Origin: Pseudomonadota bacterium
GTDB lineage: Bacteria; Pseudomonadota; Gammaproteobacteria; Xanthomonadales; Rhodanobacteraceae
Direction of reading: 5' to 3'
Assembly: GCA_021827205.1 (NCBI GenBank)
Contig: JAKAWV010000007.1
Coordinates: 1-64,000 of the forward strand
Length of the DNA stretch: 64,000 nucleotides
Shown here: one piece after another, positions 27,646-37,566 of the stretch
Layout of the letters: each line of letters starts with the position of its first letter
Position numbering within the stretch: the first letter of the stretch is position 1
Notes under the pieces: model-generated
What the model saw: the letters and a program-made list of their open reading frames with translations, nothing else
What the model was told of the DNA's origin: nothing
The model's database searches: none
Program-made: the position numbers and the translations under genes

Positions 27646-28872
27646 TCAACGTGCCGCGCGCGGCCGCCACAGGGTCCACGCCACGGCCAGATTCAGCGGC
27701 AGCGCGAACAGGATCCAGTGCAGGTTGGCCTGCACCATCCATGGTGTGAGCCTGGCCAGCAGCCCCAGCGCGCTGAGCGCGGCCAGCAGCAGCGCCAGAT
27801 GGCGTGTCCAGCGCCGCGGCGTGCGGCGCGCGCCAATGCCGCGTAGCAGCGGCCACAACAACAACAGCAGCGCCGGGTCGAACTGCAGCAGGTTTTCGTT
27901 GGCCCACGCCGCGCGGTGTGCGGTCAGCGTCCACAGCACCAGCATCAGCACACCGGCCACGCCGCCGAGCAGTGCGTAGAGGGCGGCGGCGGTGCCTACC
28001 CGGCGCGCCACAGCACCGGCGCGCGCGCGCGCGCCCCACAGCAGCAGCGCCGCCCATGCCGCGCCGATGCCCAGCAGCGGCCAGCGCAGCGCCGGTGGTG
28101 CCGGCGGCGGCGCGGAAACGTCACCGGCGTAGATCAGGCGCGAGGAAGTCACCAGCGGCCGCGTGCCGTCGCGGCCATCGGGCACGCGCACGCGTTGCAG
28201 CAGATCGGACAGGGTCACCGGCAGAAAACTGTCCTGCCATAGCGTCAGCGGCCGGTCGGCGCGCGGGCCGAGCCCGAGATCCACCAGCAGCATCAGCGGC
28301 AGATCGTGCGCCAGCATGCGCTCGGACTGGCTGCGAAACGTGCGCCCGGTGGCTGGCTGTTGCGTCTGCGCACGGATCGCTCCGCCCAGCGCGCGATCGA
28401 GCGCGTCGCGCACGCGCGTGGCGCAGTTGTCATAGAAATAGTCGTAGCGGTAACGGCGGTTCTGCGGCTGATCATTCCACAGCAGGAAGTCGCGCAGCGC
28501 CGAAGCCTGCGCCGGGGTGAAGGCGAGTTTCTCGATGCGCACCGCGCGCCCGGCGTCGATATAGCTGGTGACCTCGGGGCCGGCGTATTCGGCGTCCATG
28601 CTGTACAGCATGTGGCCGCGGATGAACTTGAGGAAAAAATCGTGCGTGTCGAAATCGAACACGCCGTAGTTGAAGCTGACCGCCTCGCCGCTGTGCGTGT
28701 CGCGCAGGATGATGGCGACGTGGCCAAAGCGCTCCCAATACACGCGCCCGGGGCCATAGGTGACCAGCTCGACCCGCAGATCGCGCCCGGGCGCGTTGCT
28801 GATGCCGGCATGCGCCAGCGGCGCCAGTGCGAGCAGCAGCACCAGCATGAGCAGACGCCGCAGCGGTTTCAT
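27646..28872 (-). CDS. DUF4105 / Lnb-type membrane protein (candidate lipoprotein N-acyltransferase)
   Basis: This 408-residue protein has a signal/anchor (residues 1-22), a periplasmic domain (about 25-250) and about five helices at the C-terminus. The periplasmic domain matches DUF4105, now named the Lnb N-terminal domain: RFGHVAIILRD with His51, FNYGVFDFDTHDFFLKFIRG, and YRYDYFYDNCATRVRDAL with Cys150. His and Cys are the expected catalytic pair of this NlpC/P60-like fold. Lnb of Bacteroides acylates the N-terminus of lipoproteins in place of Lnt. The start overlaps the corC stop (ATGA), the position that lnt holds in many gammaproteobacteria. The biochemical role here is inferred. Confidence 0.8.
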   Translation of the reverse strand: MKPLRRLLMLVLLLALAPLAHAGISNAPGRDLRVELVTYGPGRVYWERFGHVAIILRDTHSGEAVSFNYGVFDFDTHDFFLKFIRGHMLYSMDAEYAGPEVTSYIDAGRAVRIEKLAFTPAQASALRDFLLWNDQPQNRRYRYDYFYDNCATRVRDALDRALGGAIRAQTQQPATGRTFRSQSERMLAHDLPLMLLVDLGLGPRADRPLTLWQDSFLPVTLSDLLQRVRVPDGRDGTRPLVTSSRLIYAGDVSAPPPAPPALRWPLLGIGAAWAALLLWGARARAGAVARRVGTAAALYALLGGVAGVLMLVLWTLTAHRAAWANENLLQFDPALLLLLWPLLRGIGARRTPRRWTRHLALLLAALSALGLLARLTPWMVQANLHWILFALPLNLAVAWTLWRPRAAR

Positions 28873-29705
28873 GCCGGGCGCGTCACGCGCACCTGCAACA
28901 CGCGCCGGTCGTCGGCCGCGGTGATGCGGAAAGTGTGGCCATCGAGCACGGTTTCCTCGTCGTGCTCCGGCAGGTGGCCGATGGCGTCGGTGACCAGGCC
29001 ACCGACGGTATCGAAATCCTCGTCGGAGAACTGCGTGCCGAAATGCTCGTTGAAATCCTCGATCGGGGTCAGCGCATCGACCAGAAAACTGCCGTCGGGC
29101 TGCGCCTGGATCTGCGGAGCCTCCTCGGCGTCGTGCTCGTCGTCGATCTCGCCGACGATTTGCTCAAGCACGTCCTCGATGGTGATCAGTCCGGCCACGC
29201 CGCCATATTCATCGACCACCACGGCCATGTGATTGCGCGTGAGGCGGAACTCGCCCAGCAGCACGTTCAGATGCATCGACTCGGGGATCAACGCGGCCGG
29301 GCGCAGCAGGCTGGACAGCGAAAAATCGACGCTGCGATCGTGAAAGCGCAGCAGATCCTTGGCCAGCAGCACGCCGAGGATCTGGTCCTTGTCCTCGCCG
29401 TGTACCGGAAAGCGCGAGTGGCCGGACTCGGTGACCGTGGCCAGCACCTGCGCGAAGCTGGCGTCGGCCGGGATCATCACCATTTGCGCGCGTGGCACCA
29501 TGGCATCGGCCACGCGCAGGCCGCTGACTTCCAGCGCGCCCTCGACCATGGCCAAGGTGTCGCGCGTGATCAAACCGTTGCTGGCCGCGAGGCGTAGTTC
29601 TTCGAGCAGATCGGCCTGGTTGCGCGGCTCGCCCGCGAGCATCTGGCCCAGCCGGCCCCAGAAAGAGCGCCGCACCGGACCGCTGGTACTCGGACCTTCG
29701 TTCAT
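28869..29705 (-). CDS. corC: HlyC/CorC family protein with CBS domains
   Basis: This 278-residue cytoplasmic protein has two CBS repeats (about residues 75-190, with ADAMVPRAQMVMIPAD and HMAVVVDEYGGVAGLITIEDVLEQIVGEI) and a C-terminal CorC/HlyC domain ending in VLQVRVTRPA. Relatives are linked to magnesium/cobalt efflux or to membrane repair. It lies 76 bases after ybeY and overlaps the DUF4105 gene by four bases, so the set phoH-ybeY-corC-DUF4105 is probably one operon. Confidence 0.93.
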   Translation of the reverse strand: MNEGPSTSGPVRRSFWGRLGQMLAGEPRNQADLLEELRLAASNGLITRDTLAMVEGALEVSGLRVADAMVPRAQMVMIPADASFAQVLATVTESGHSRFPVHGEDKDQILGVLLAKDLLRFHDRSVDFSLSSLLRPAALIPESMHLNVLLGEFRLTRNHMAVVVDEYGGVAGLITIEDVLEQIVGEIDDEHDAEEAPQIQAQPDGSFLVDALTPIEDFNEHFGTQFSDEDFDTVGGLVTDAIGHLPEHDEETVLDGHTFRITAADDRRVLQVRVTRPA

Positions 29706-29781
29706 TGCCTGTGTGCACCACGCCCACGCGGGGCAGGACGCAAAAGGATAGCGGAAAACCGCGCGTCGGCGCCATGCGCGC

Positions 29782-30327
29782 TCAGCGCGGCCGGTATGGA
29801 TCGGGGATGCCGAGCCCGGCCAGCGCGGCGGTTTCCAGTGTTTCCATGCGCGTGGCCTGGTGCGGCCGCAGGTGGTCGTGGCCGAGCAGATGCAGCACGC
29901 CGTGGATGCTCAGATGCGCGTAGTGCGCGGCCAACGGCTTGCCCTGTTCGCGCGCCTCGCGTGCCAGCACCGGGGCGCACAACACCAGATCACCGAGCAG
30001 CGGCAGATCAACGCCTGCAGGCAGTTCAGCCGGGAACGACAGCACGTTGGTGGCGTAATCGCGGCCGCGATAGCGCCGATTCAGCGCGCGGCCCTCGCGC
30101 GCGCCGACCAGGCGCAGCGACAGCTCGGCCGGAGCGCGATGCGCCGCGATCGCCAGCGCCGCCGCGACCCAGCGCCGGAACGACACCGTCGCCGGCAGGC
30201 CGCGGCGCGGCACGGCGTAGCCGAGGTGCAGCGTGAGCAGCGGGACTCGGGACTCGAGACTCGGGACTCGGGACTCGCGCCGGGGCGCACTATTGCGAAG
30301 CATCGGGCGAGAAATGCGCGGCGCCAT
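29782..30327 (-). CDS. ybeY: Endoribonuclease YbeY
   Basis: YbeY is a zinc-dependent endoribonuclease needed for 16S rRNA maturation and ribosome quality control. The zinc motif [15 protein letters not shown] and the upstream [17 protein letters not shown] are intact. The native protein would be expected to start near [14 protein letters not shown]; here about 30 residues precede it ([17 protein letters not shown] and then [12 protein letters not shown]). The latter stretch is encoded by a GGGACTCG tandem repeat at 30241-30280. The ATG at 30327, six bases past the phoH stop, is the most upstream start and was used for lack of a better one. Confidence 0.88.
   Translation of the reverse strand: MAPRISRPMLRNSAPRRESRVPSLESRVPLLTLHLGYAVPRRGLPATVSFRRWVAAALAIAAHRAPAELSLRLVGAREGRALNRRYRGRDYATNVLSFPAELPAGVDLPLLGDLVLCAPVLAREAREQGKPLAAHYAHLSIHGVLHLLGHDHLRPHQATRMETLETAALAGLGIPDPYRPR
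30241..30280. repeat. GGGACTCG tandem repeat, copy 1 (inside the 5' end of ybeY)
   Basis: Four to five head-to-tail copies of an 8-base unit (GGACTCGG, one copy altered to GAGACTCG) cover this stretch. Tandems of this unit are familiar from intergenic regions of xanthomonads. It is in inverted orientation to the copy at 30397-30421 and is translated as part of YbeY. Confidence 0.8.
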
Positions 30328-30333
30328 CGCGAA

Positions 30334-31407
30334 TCAGTCCACGGCGCGTGGAGCTTGCGCATCAGTATCGGTATCGGCGCGCGCGTTATGCTTTTTGCGA
30401 GTCTCGAGTCCTGAGTCCCGGACCCCGATCATCCCGGCCTCAGCGTCCTCGATCGCTTCATACGCACGCACGATGCGCGCCACCACCGGGTGCCGCACCA
30501 CATCGCGCGCGCTGAAGAAGGTGAAGCTCACGCCTTCGACATCACGCAGCACCTCGACCACGTGGCGCAGGCCGGAGCGCACGCTGCGCGGCAGGTCCAC
30601 CTGGGTGACGTCGCCGGTGATCACCGCCACCGAGCCGAAACCGATGCGCGTGAGGAACATCTTCATCTGCTCGACGGTGGTGTTCTGCGCCTCATCCAGG
30701 ATCACGCAGGAATCGTTGAGCGTGCGCCCGCGCATGTACGCCAGCGGCGCGATCTCGATGACGTTGCGCTCGATGAGTTTGGCGACCTTCTCGAAACCGA
30801 GCATTTCATACAGCGCGTCGTACAGCGGACGCAGATACGGATCGACCTTCTGGCTGAGATCGCCGGGCAGGAAGCCCAGCTTCTCGCCGGCCTCGACCGC
30901 CGGGCGCGTGAGCACGATGCGCTGCACGCGGTTTTGCGCCAGCGCCTCGACCGCACTGGCCACGGCGAGATAGGTTTTGCCGGTCCCGGCCGGGCCTATG
31001 CCGAAGTTGATGTCATGGCGCGCGATGGCGTGCAGATAGCGCGCCTGGCTGGGTCCGCGCCCTCGGATCAGACCGCGCTTGACCTTGATCGCCACGTCCT
31101 GCGCCTGCTCGGCGAGGCTGGCGGCGTGTTCATCGAGGCTGGCATCCTGCAAGCGCAGATTGAGCTGGTGCTCGTCCAGCGCCGCATCGGCGGCCTCGGC
31201 GTACAGGCGCTTGATGAAGCGCTCGGCGATCAGCGCCATCTCGGGCGCGCCGATCACGCGGAAGGCGCTGCCGCGGCTGGCGATCTCGATACCGAGGCGC
31301 AGCTCGATCATGCGCAGATGCGCGTCCAGCGGCCCGGCCAGATTGGCGAGGCGTTCGGTGTCGTCGGGTTCGAGCCGGAAATCGCGGGCAACGGTGGATG
31401 CGGACAT
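30334..31407 (-). CDS. phoH: PhoH-family ATPase (YbeZ)
   Basis: This 357-residue protein has the PhoH layout: an N-terminal RNA-binding-like part, then an ATPase with Walker A GPAGTGKTYLA, the RPAVEAGEKLGFLPGDL block, Walker B VILDEAQN and ITGDVTQVDLP. Relatives act with YbeY in rRNA processing or decay. The usual C-terminus would end shortly after RHPVVARIVRAYEAIE; here a tail of about 35 residues follows ([19 protein letters not shown] and on), whose first part is encoded by a repeat at 30397-30421. ATGs at 31407 and 31419 are both possible starts. Confidence 0.92.
   Translation of the reverse strand: MSASTVARDFRLEPDDTERLANLAGPLDAHLRMIELRLGIEIASRGSAFRVIGAPEMALIAERFIKRLYAEAADAALDEHQLNLRLQDASLDEHAASLAEQAQDVAIKVKRGLIRGRGPSQARYLHAIARHDINFGIGPAGTGKTYLAVASAVEALAQNRVQRIVLTRPAVEAGEKLGFLPGDLSQKVDPYLRPLYDALYEMLGFEKVAKLIERNVIEIAPLAYMRGRTLNDSCVILDEAQNTTVEQMKMFLTRIGFGSVAVITGDVTQVDLPRSVRSGLRHVVEVLRDVEGVSFTFFSARDVVRHPVVARIVRAYEAIEDAEAGMIGVRDSGLETRKKHNARADTDTDAQAPRAVD
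30397..30421. repeat. GGGACTCG repeat, copy 2, inverted (inside the 3' end of phoH)
   Basis: The reverse complement of this stretch matches 30241-30264 at 23 of 24 positions. It encodes part of the extra C-terminal tail of PhoH (VRDSGLETR). The two copies face each other across 115 bases that hold the phoH stop and the ybeY start. Confidence 0.75.
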
Positions 31408-31483
31408 GCGCGCAAGCATAGCGCGTGAGCTTGTGCGTTTTGGACATGCAAGGCGGGCATGCGCGCCGTGGCAACATGGCACC

Positions 31484-32259
<776 letters not shown>

Positions 32260-32263
<4 letters not shown>

Positions 32264-33063
32264 ACCCGCGTCGCGTCAGCGCCATCGTGCTGCGCCAGAT
32301 CGACCTGATGCGTTCCAGTCCGACGCGCGTGGTGCCGCTGGTGGCCTGGGTGGCGATCGACATCGTGCTGTGGGGCTACATCACCCGCTATCTGGGTTCA
32401 TTGAGCGCGCACGGACCGGATTTCACCCTGACCCTGCTGGGCGCGGTGCTGCTGTGGGATTTCTTCGGCCGCATCATGCAGGGTGTGACCACGGCGTTCT
32501 TCGAGGACGTGTGGTCGCGCAGTTTTCTCAACCTGTTCGCCAGTCCGATCAGCGTCAGCGAGTACGTGGCCGGTCTGGTGGCCACCAGCATCCTCACCAG
32601 CCTGATCAGCCTGCTGGTGATGCTGCTGCTGGCGCGTTTCGCCTTCGGCCTGTCGCTGCTGGCTTTCGGCCTGCCCGCGGCCGGGTTTCTGGCGGTGCTG
32701 TTCCTGTTCGGCATCGCGTTGGGCATTTTCGCCAGCGCCGTGGTGCTGCGTCTGGGACCGGCCTCGGAGTGGCTGGTGTGGCCGATTCCGGCGCTGTTGT
32801 CGCCGTTCGCGGCGGTATTTTATCCGTTGCATGTGCTGCCGCAGTGGATGCAGGCGGTGGCGCACGTGCTGCCGCCGGCTTATGTGTTCGAGGGGCTGCG
32901 CGCGCTGGCGGCGGGGCGCGGCGTTGAGCCGGGCACGCTGCTGCTGGCCGCGCTGCTGGCGCTATTGCAGATCGCGCTGGCGCTGGGATTCTTCGTGCGC
33001 GTGTTTCGTGGCGCGATCCGCAGCGGTCTGCTGGCGCGCTACAGCGCCGAAAGCGTGGCCTGA
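32260..33063 (+). CDS. ABC-2 type transporter permease
   Basis: This 267-residue protein has six predicted helices in ABC-2 order and the family segments FEDVWSRSFLNLFASPISVSEY and PLHVLPQWMQAVAHVLPPAYVFEGLRAL. It would form the membrane part of a two-gene exporter with the preceding ATPase, to which it is coupled by an ATGA overlap. Its stop lies four bases before the convergent miaB stop. Confidence 0.88.
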
Positions 33064-33067
33064 TGCC

Positions 33068-34411
33068 TTACGCGGCGCTGCAGGCGGTTTCGGCCATGCG
33101 CCCGCGCAGCGAGTTGCTGAGCGCGGCGGTGATGGTCACGTCCACGAACTGGCCGCGCAGGCGCGCATCGCCAGGGAGGTTGACGGTGCGCATATTCTCG
33201 GTGCGACCGCTGAGCTCGCGCGGATCCTTGCGGCTGGGGCCTTCGACCAGGATCGTCTGCACGCTGCCGATCATGGCCTCGCTGTAGCGTTTGGCGTTGG
33301 CGTTGAGCAGCGCCTGCAGGCGCGCCAGGCGCTCGTGCTTGACCGCATCCGGCGTGTCATCGGCAAGGTTGGCGGCGGGCGTGCCGGGGCGGCGCGAGTA
33401 GACGAAGCTGTAGCTCTGGTCGAAACCGATGTCCTCGACCAGCTTGAGCGTTTGCGCGAATTCGGCTTCGGTCTCGCCGGGGAAACCGACGATGAGGTCG
33501 GTGCTCAGGGTGATGTCCGGGCGCACCGCGCGCAGCTTGCGGATCCTGTGCTTGAACTCCAGCGTGGTGTAGCCGCGCTTCATCGCCGCAAGGATGCGAT
33601 CACAACCGGATTGCACCGGCAGATGCAGGTAATTGGCCAGCTTGGGCACGTCGCGGTAGGCCTCGATCAGGCGGTCGGAAAACTCCAGCGGGTGCGAGGT
33701 GGTGAAGCGGATGCGGCCGATGCCGGGCAGGTGCGCGAGGCTGCGAATCAACTGCGCCAGATCGGCCCTACCGCCGCCGTGCAGCGCGCCACGATAGGCG
33801 TTGACGTTCTGCCCGAGCAGGTTGACCTCGCGCATGCCCTGCTCGGCGAGACTGGCGACTTCGGCGATGACGTCGTCGAACGGCCGGCTGATTTCCTCGC
33901 CGCGGGTGTAGGGCACCACGCAGTAGCTGCAGTATTTCGAGCAGCCTTCCATGATCGAGACGAACGCGCTGGGGCCGTCGCTGCGCGGCTCGGGCAGGCG
34001 GTCGAATTTTTCGATCTCGGGAAAACTGATGTCGACCTGGGCGCGACCGCTGCGCCGCCGCGCGTCCAGCAGCGCGGGCAGGCGGTGCAGGGTCTGCGGG
34101 CCGAACACCACATCGACATAGGGCGCGCGCGCCAGCAGCGCCTCGCCTTCCTGGCTGGCGACGCAGCCGCCGACGCCGATCAGCAGGCCGGGGCGCTGCT
34201 GCTTGAGCTGTTTCCAGCGCCCGAGCTGGCTGAACACTTTCTCCTGGGCTTTTTCGCGGATCGAGCAAGTGTTGATCAGGATCACATCGGCGGCGGCCGC
34301 ATCGGTGGTCAGCTCAAGACCTTCGCTGGCGCCGAGTACCGCGGCCATCTTCGCCGAGTCGTACTCGTTCATCTGGCAACCGTGAGTTTTGATGAACAGT
34401 TTGCGCGCCAT
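33068..34411 (-). CDS. miaB: tRNA-2-methylthio-N6-dimethylallyladenosine synthase
   Basis: MiaB adds a methylthio group to i6A37 of tRNAs. It is a radical-SAM enzyme with two [4Fe-4S] clusters. The 447-residue protein shows the N-terminal cluster Cys in [20 protein letters not shown] and GGCVASQ, the radical-SAM CSKYCSYC, and a C-terminal TRAM domain ([14 protein letters not shown]). The ATG at 34411 has GAGGTG upstream; the longer open frame adds unrelated sequence. Confidence 0.96.
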   Translation of the reverse strand: MARKLFIKTHGCQMNEYDSAKMAAVLGASEGLELTTDAAAADVILINTCSIREKAQEKVFSQLGRWKQLKQQRPGLLIGVGGCVASQEGEALLARAPYVDVVFGPQTLHRLPALLDARRRSGRAQVDISFPEIEKFDRLPEPRSDGPSAFVSIMEGCSKYCSYCVVPYTRGEEISRPFDDVIAEVASLAEQGMREVNLLGQNVNAYRGALHGGGRADLAQLIRSLAHLPGIGRIRFTTSHPLEFSDRLIEAYRDVPKLANYLHLPVQSGCDRILAAMKRGYTTLEFKHRIRKLRAVRPDITLSTDLIVGFPGETEAEFAQTLKLVEDIGFDQSYSFVYSRRPGTPAANLADDTPDAVKHERLARLQALLNANAKRYSEAMIGSVQTILVEGPSRKDPRELSGRTENMRTVNLPGDARLRGQFVDVTITAALSNSLRGRMAETACSAA

Positions 34412-34508
34412 GTTGCACCTCGAAACAGCCAAGCATGGTAATGGCGCGGCACCCGCGTCGCCAGCGGCGGGCTTGGCAGCGCGCGGTGCCGCGAGCAGAC
34501 TGCGCGCC

Positions 34509-35453
34509 ATGGGGACGTATTTGCGCAAGCGTTGCTGGTTGTTGCCGCTGCTGGCCCTGGGCTTGTCGGGTGCATCCAGTGGCGCGCAGGCGGTGGTGCT
34601 GTGGCGCTGCGTGGGCCAGCAGGGCGAAACCGTGTTCAGCTCCAGCCGCGCCGGTTATCGCGATTGCAAGGCGCTGCATGACGAGAGTGTGCAGATCCTG
34701 TCGCCTGTGCGTGCATCACGGGTGCCGGTCCAGCCTGCGGCCGGGCGGCCAGACGCGCAGTCGAGTGTCGCGCATGTCGAGCCGGCACAGCCGGTGGTGG
34801 CGACGCTGAGCCCGGCGCGGGTGACCACGTTGCCGCGCATCCAGCGCAACGCGCGCGTGCTGCGCGGCACGGTGTACAAGGTCACTCTGGCCAGCGGCGC
34901 GGTGGAGTACACCAATGTGCGTCCGCTCGGCATCCAGGCGCGGCGCGTGGATGCGCTGTTTACTTATATCTCGGCCTGCTACGCCTGCGATCCGCATTCG
35001 AACATTGACTGGCACACGGTGCCGCTGCGCCTGCATGCCTATGCCAGCGAGATCGACACCGCGGCTGCGCGCTACCGCCTCGATCCCGCCCTGCTGCGCG
35101 CGGTGATCCACGCCGAGAGCGCGTTCAATCCCTACGCGATGTCCGACAAGGGCGCGCAGGGGCTGATGCAGCTGATGCCGGGTACGGCCAGCGACATGGG
35201 CGTGCGCGACGTGTTCAACCCGGCGCAGAACATCCTCGGCGGGGCGCGCTATCTGGCGCAACTGCTGCAGGATTTCGGCGGCAACACCACCCTGGCCACG
35301 GCGGCCTACAACGCAGGCGTGGCGGCGGTGCGCAAGTACAACGACGCGGTGCCGCCCTACGACGAAACCCAGCTATACGTGCGCCGCGTGCGCATTCTCA
35401 AGGACCGTTACGCCGCCGCCGAGCGCGGCGTGCCGCTGGCGCAGAACGGCTGA
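34509..35453 (+). CDS. Lytic transglycosylase with SLT domain
   Basis: This 314-residue protein has a signal peptide (residues 1-28), two short DUF4124-like motifs ([20 protein letters not shown] and [20 protein letters not shown]) and a C-terminal SLT domain (about 170-300). The catalytic Glu203 lies in [10 protein letters not shown], followed by [13 protein letters not shown] and [12 protein letters not shown]. It should cleave peptidoglycan glycan strands in the periplasm to leave anhydromuropeptides. The ATG at 34509 begins the signal peptide. It is divergent from miaB. Confidence 0.9.
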   Translation: MGTYLRKRCWLLPLLALGLSGASSGAQAVVLWRCVGQQGETVFSSSRAGYRDCKALHDESVQILSPVRASRVPVQPAAGRPDAQSSVAHVEPAQPVVATLSPARVTTLPRIQRNARVLRGTVYKVTLASGAVEYTNVRPLGIQARRVDALFTYISACYACDPHSNIDWHTVPLRLHAYASEIDTAAARYRLDPALLRAVIHAESAFNPYAMSDKGAQGLMQLMPGTASDMGVRDVFNPAQNILGGARYLAQLLQDFGGNTTLATAAYNAGVAAVRKYNDAVPPYDETQLYVRRVRILKDRYAAAERGVPLAQNG

Positions 35454-35671
35454 GGCAGCCTGCCCGCGTTGGGCAATCCGGTAGCGTTGAAGTGACGGGG
35501 GGCCGGATCAACATCCCGGCCAGCGCACATCACCCGTGGCGCCGGGTGCAGTGGCGCAGGCGATGCGTTTTGGCGCTGCGGCGCAGCAAAACTCGTGCCT
35601 GCGCGCATTGTATGCAGATGAATGCTTTGGCTAAACTAATCGAGTTTTTAACGTCGGTTCATTATTCGGCC

Positions 35672-36310
35672 ATGACCCATACACCTGATTCCGCGATGAC
35701 CCATCCTGATGAGAACCATGACGAGGTCGATCACGACAGGCGACGCTTTCTCACCGTGACCACGGCCGTGGTCGGCGGCGCAGGGGTGGTCATCGCCGCG
35801 CTGCCTTTCATCGAGTCGTGGGAACCCAGCGCGCGTGCCTTGGCTGCTGGTGCGCCGGTCACCATCGACATCAGCAAGGTCGAATCCGGCCAGATGGTGC
35901 GTTTTGCCTGGCGCAAGCTGCCGATCTTCGTGGTCAACCGCACCAAGGAACAGTTGGCCGATCTGCCTGGCCTTGATCCGCGCTTGCGTGACCCGGAATG
36001 CAAGGAAACCAGCCAGCAACCCGCGTACTGCCAGAACACATGGCGCTCGATCAAGCCCGAATGGCTGGTGATGATCGGCATTTGCACGCACCTGGGCTGC
36101 GTGCCGGATTACTACGGCCAGATCAAGCCCGAGCCATTTGATCCCGAGTGGAAGGGCGGTTTCTTCTGCCCCTGCCACAAGTCGCGCTACGACGTTGCCG
36201 GACGCGTGTTTGATGGCGTGCCGGCGCCGCTGAACATGGTGATTCCGCCCTATCACTACATCGACGACGTGCATGTGCGCATCGGCGTGAATCCCAAAGG
36301 AGCCGCGTGA
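35672..36310 (+). CDS. petA: Ubiquinol-cytochrome c reductase iron-sulfur subunit
   Basis: PetA is the Rieske subunit of complex III. The 212-residue protein has a twin-arginine-like leader and helix (DRRRFLTVTTAVVGGAGVVIA), and the cluster ligands in CTHLGC (Cys138, His140, and the disulfide Cys143) and CPCHKS (Cys166, Cys168, His169). The start is either ATG 35672 or ATG 35696; neither has a clear ribosome site. It begins petABC, with overlaps into petB and from petB into petC. Confidence 0.95.
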   Translation: MTHTPDSAMTHPDENHDEVDHDRRRFLTVTTAVVGGAGVVIAALPFIESWEPSARALAAGAPVTIDISKVESGQMVRFAWRKLPIFVVNRTKEQLADLPGLDPRLRDPECKETSQQPAYCQNTWRSIKPEWLVMIGICTHLGCVPDYYGQIKPEPFDPEWKGGFFCPCHKSRYDVAGRVFDGVPAPLNMVIPPYHYIDDVHVRIGVNPKGAA

Positions 36311-37566
36311 TGGCCGCTGCACCGGATGCCTGGAAGCCCAAGAACAAGGCACTTGCCTGGATCGAGGATCGTCTGCCGATCTTCGGCTTCATGCGCGAGC
36401 ACACCGTCGAGTACTACGCGCCGAAGAATTTCAACTTCATGTACTTTTTCGGTTCACTGGCGCTGTTGTTGCTGGTCAACCAGATCGTCACCGGCATTTT
36501 CCTGGCGATGAACTTCAACCCCACCTCGGCCGGGGCCTTCGCCTCGATCGAATACATCATGCGCGATGTCGAGTGGGGCTGGCTGATCCGCTACATGCAC
36601 GTCACCGGCGCTTCGCTGTTGTTCGTGGTGATCTACCTGCACATGTTCCGCGCGCTGATGTACGGCTCGTACAAGCAGCCGCGCGAATTGCTGTGGGTGA
36701 TCGGCATGCTGATTTATCTGGCGCTGATGGCCGAGGCGTTCATGGGCTACGTGCTGCCGTGGGGGCAGATGTCGTTCTGGGGCGCCAAGGTGATCATCTC
36801 GCTGTTCGGCGCCGTGCCGGTGATCGGCAACAAGCTGGTGGAATGGATCATGGGCGATTTTCTGCCCTCCGGCGCCACCCTCAACCGCTTCTTCGCGCTG
36901 CACGTGATCGCACTGCCGCTGGTGCTGCTGTTGCTGGTGGTGCTGCATCTGGGCGCGCTGCACACCTCGGGCTCGAACAACCCCGATGGCATCGAGATCA
37001 AGCAGCACAAGGGCGCCGACGGCAAGCCGCTGGACGGCATCCCGTTCCACCCGTACTACACGGTGAAGGATCTGGTCGGCGTGGGTTTTTTCCTGCTGCT
37101 TGCGGCGTTCATCATCTTTTTCCAGCCAACCTTTTTCGGGCTGTTCCTGGAGCACGACAATTACGTGCCGGCCAACCCGCTGGTGACGCCCGCGGCGATC
37201 CACCCGGTGTGGTATTTCACCCCGTTCTACGCGATGTTGCGCTCGGTGCCGAGCAAGGGTCTGGGTGTCATCACGCTGTTTGCGGCGATCGCGGTGCTGT
37301 TCTTCCTGCCGTGGATCGATCGTGGCAAGGTCAAGGCGATGCGCTATCGCGGCGCCAGCTACAAGATCGCGCTGGCGATCTTCGCGCTGACTTTCATCTG
37401 GCTGGGCAAGATCGGCATCGGCGAGAGCACTTGGATCGGTGACACCTACATCGCGCGCGCGCTGACCGCCGTGTACTTCGTGTTCTTCCTGTTCCTCTGG
37501 GCCTACACCTATTTCGGCTGGGAACGCACCAAGCCGGTTCCCGAGCGGGTGACGATGCATGAATAA
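36310..37566 (+). CDS. petB: Cytochrome b of the bc1 complex
   Basis: This 418-residue protein has eight helices, with the haem-binding His pairs in helices 2 and 4 (RYMHVTGASLLFVVIYLHMFR and LHVIALPLVLLLLVVLHLGALH). It carries the PEWYF-like quinol-site motif as HPVWYFTPFYAML, so the usual Glu of PEWY is Val here. The ATG at 36310 overlaps the petA stop (TGATG). Its stop lies eight bases inside petC. Confidence 0.95.
   Translation: MAAAPDAWKPKNKALAWIEDRLPIFGFMREHTVEYYAPKNFNFMYFFGSLALLLLVNQIVTGIFLAMNFNPTSAGAFASIEYIMRDVEWGWLIRYMHVTGASLLFVVIYLHMFRALMYGSYKQPRELLWVIGMLIYLALMAEAFMGYVLPWGQMSFWGAKVIISLFGAVPVIGNKLVEWIMGDFLPSGATLNRFFALHVIALPLVLLLLVVLHLGALHTSGSNNPDGIEIKQHKGADGKPLDGIPFHPYYTVKDLVGVGFFLLLAAFIIFFQPTFFGLFLEHDNYVPANPLVTPAAIHPVWYFTPFYAMLRSVPSKGLGVITLFAAIAVLFFLPWIDRGKVKAMRYRGASYKIALAIFALTFIWLGKIGIGESTWIGDTYIARALTAVYFVFFLFLWAYTYFGWERTKPVPERVTMHE

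Noticed and set aside
30241-30280. Possible CRISPR-like repeat
   Set aside because: The 8-base unit is head to tail without spacers and no cas gene is near.
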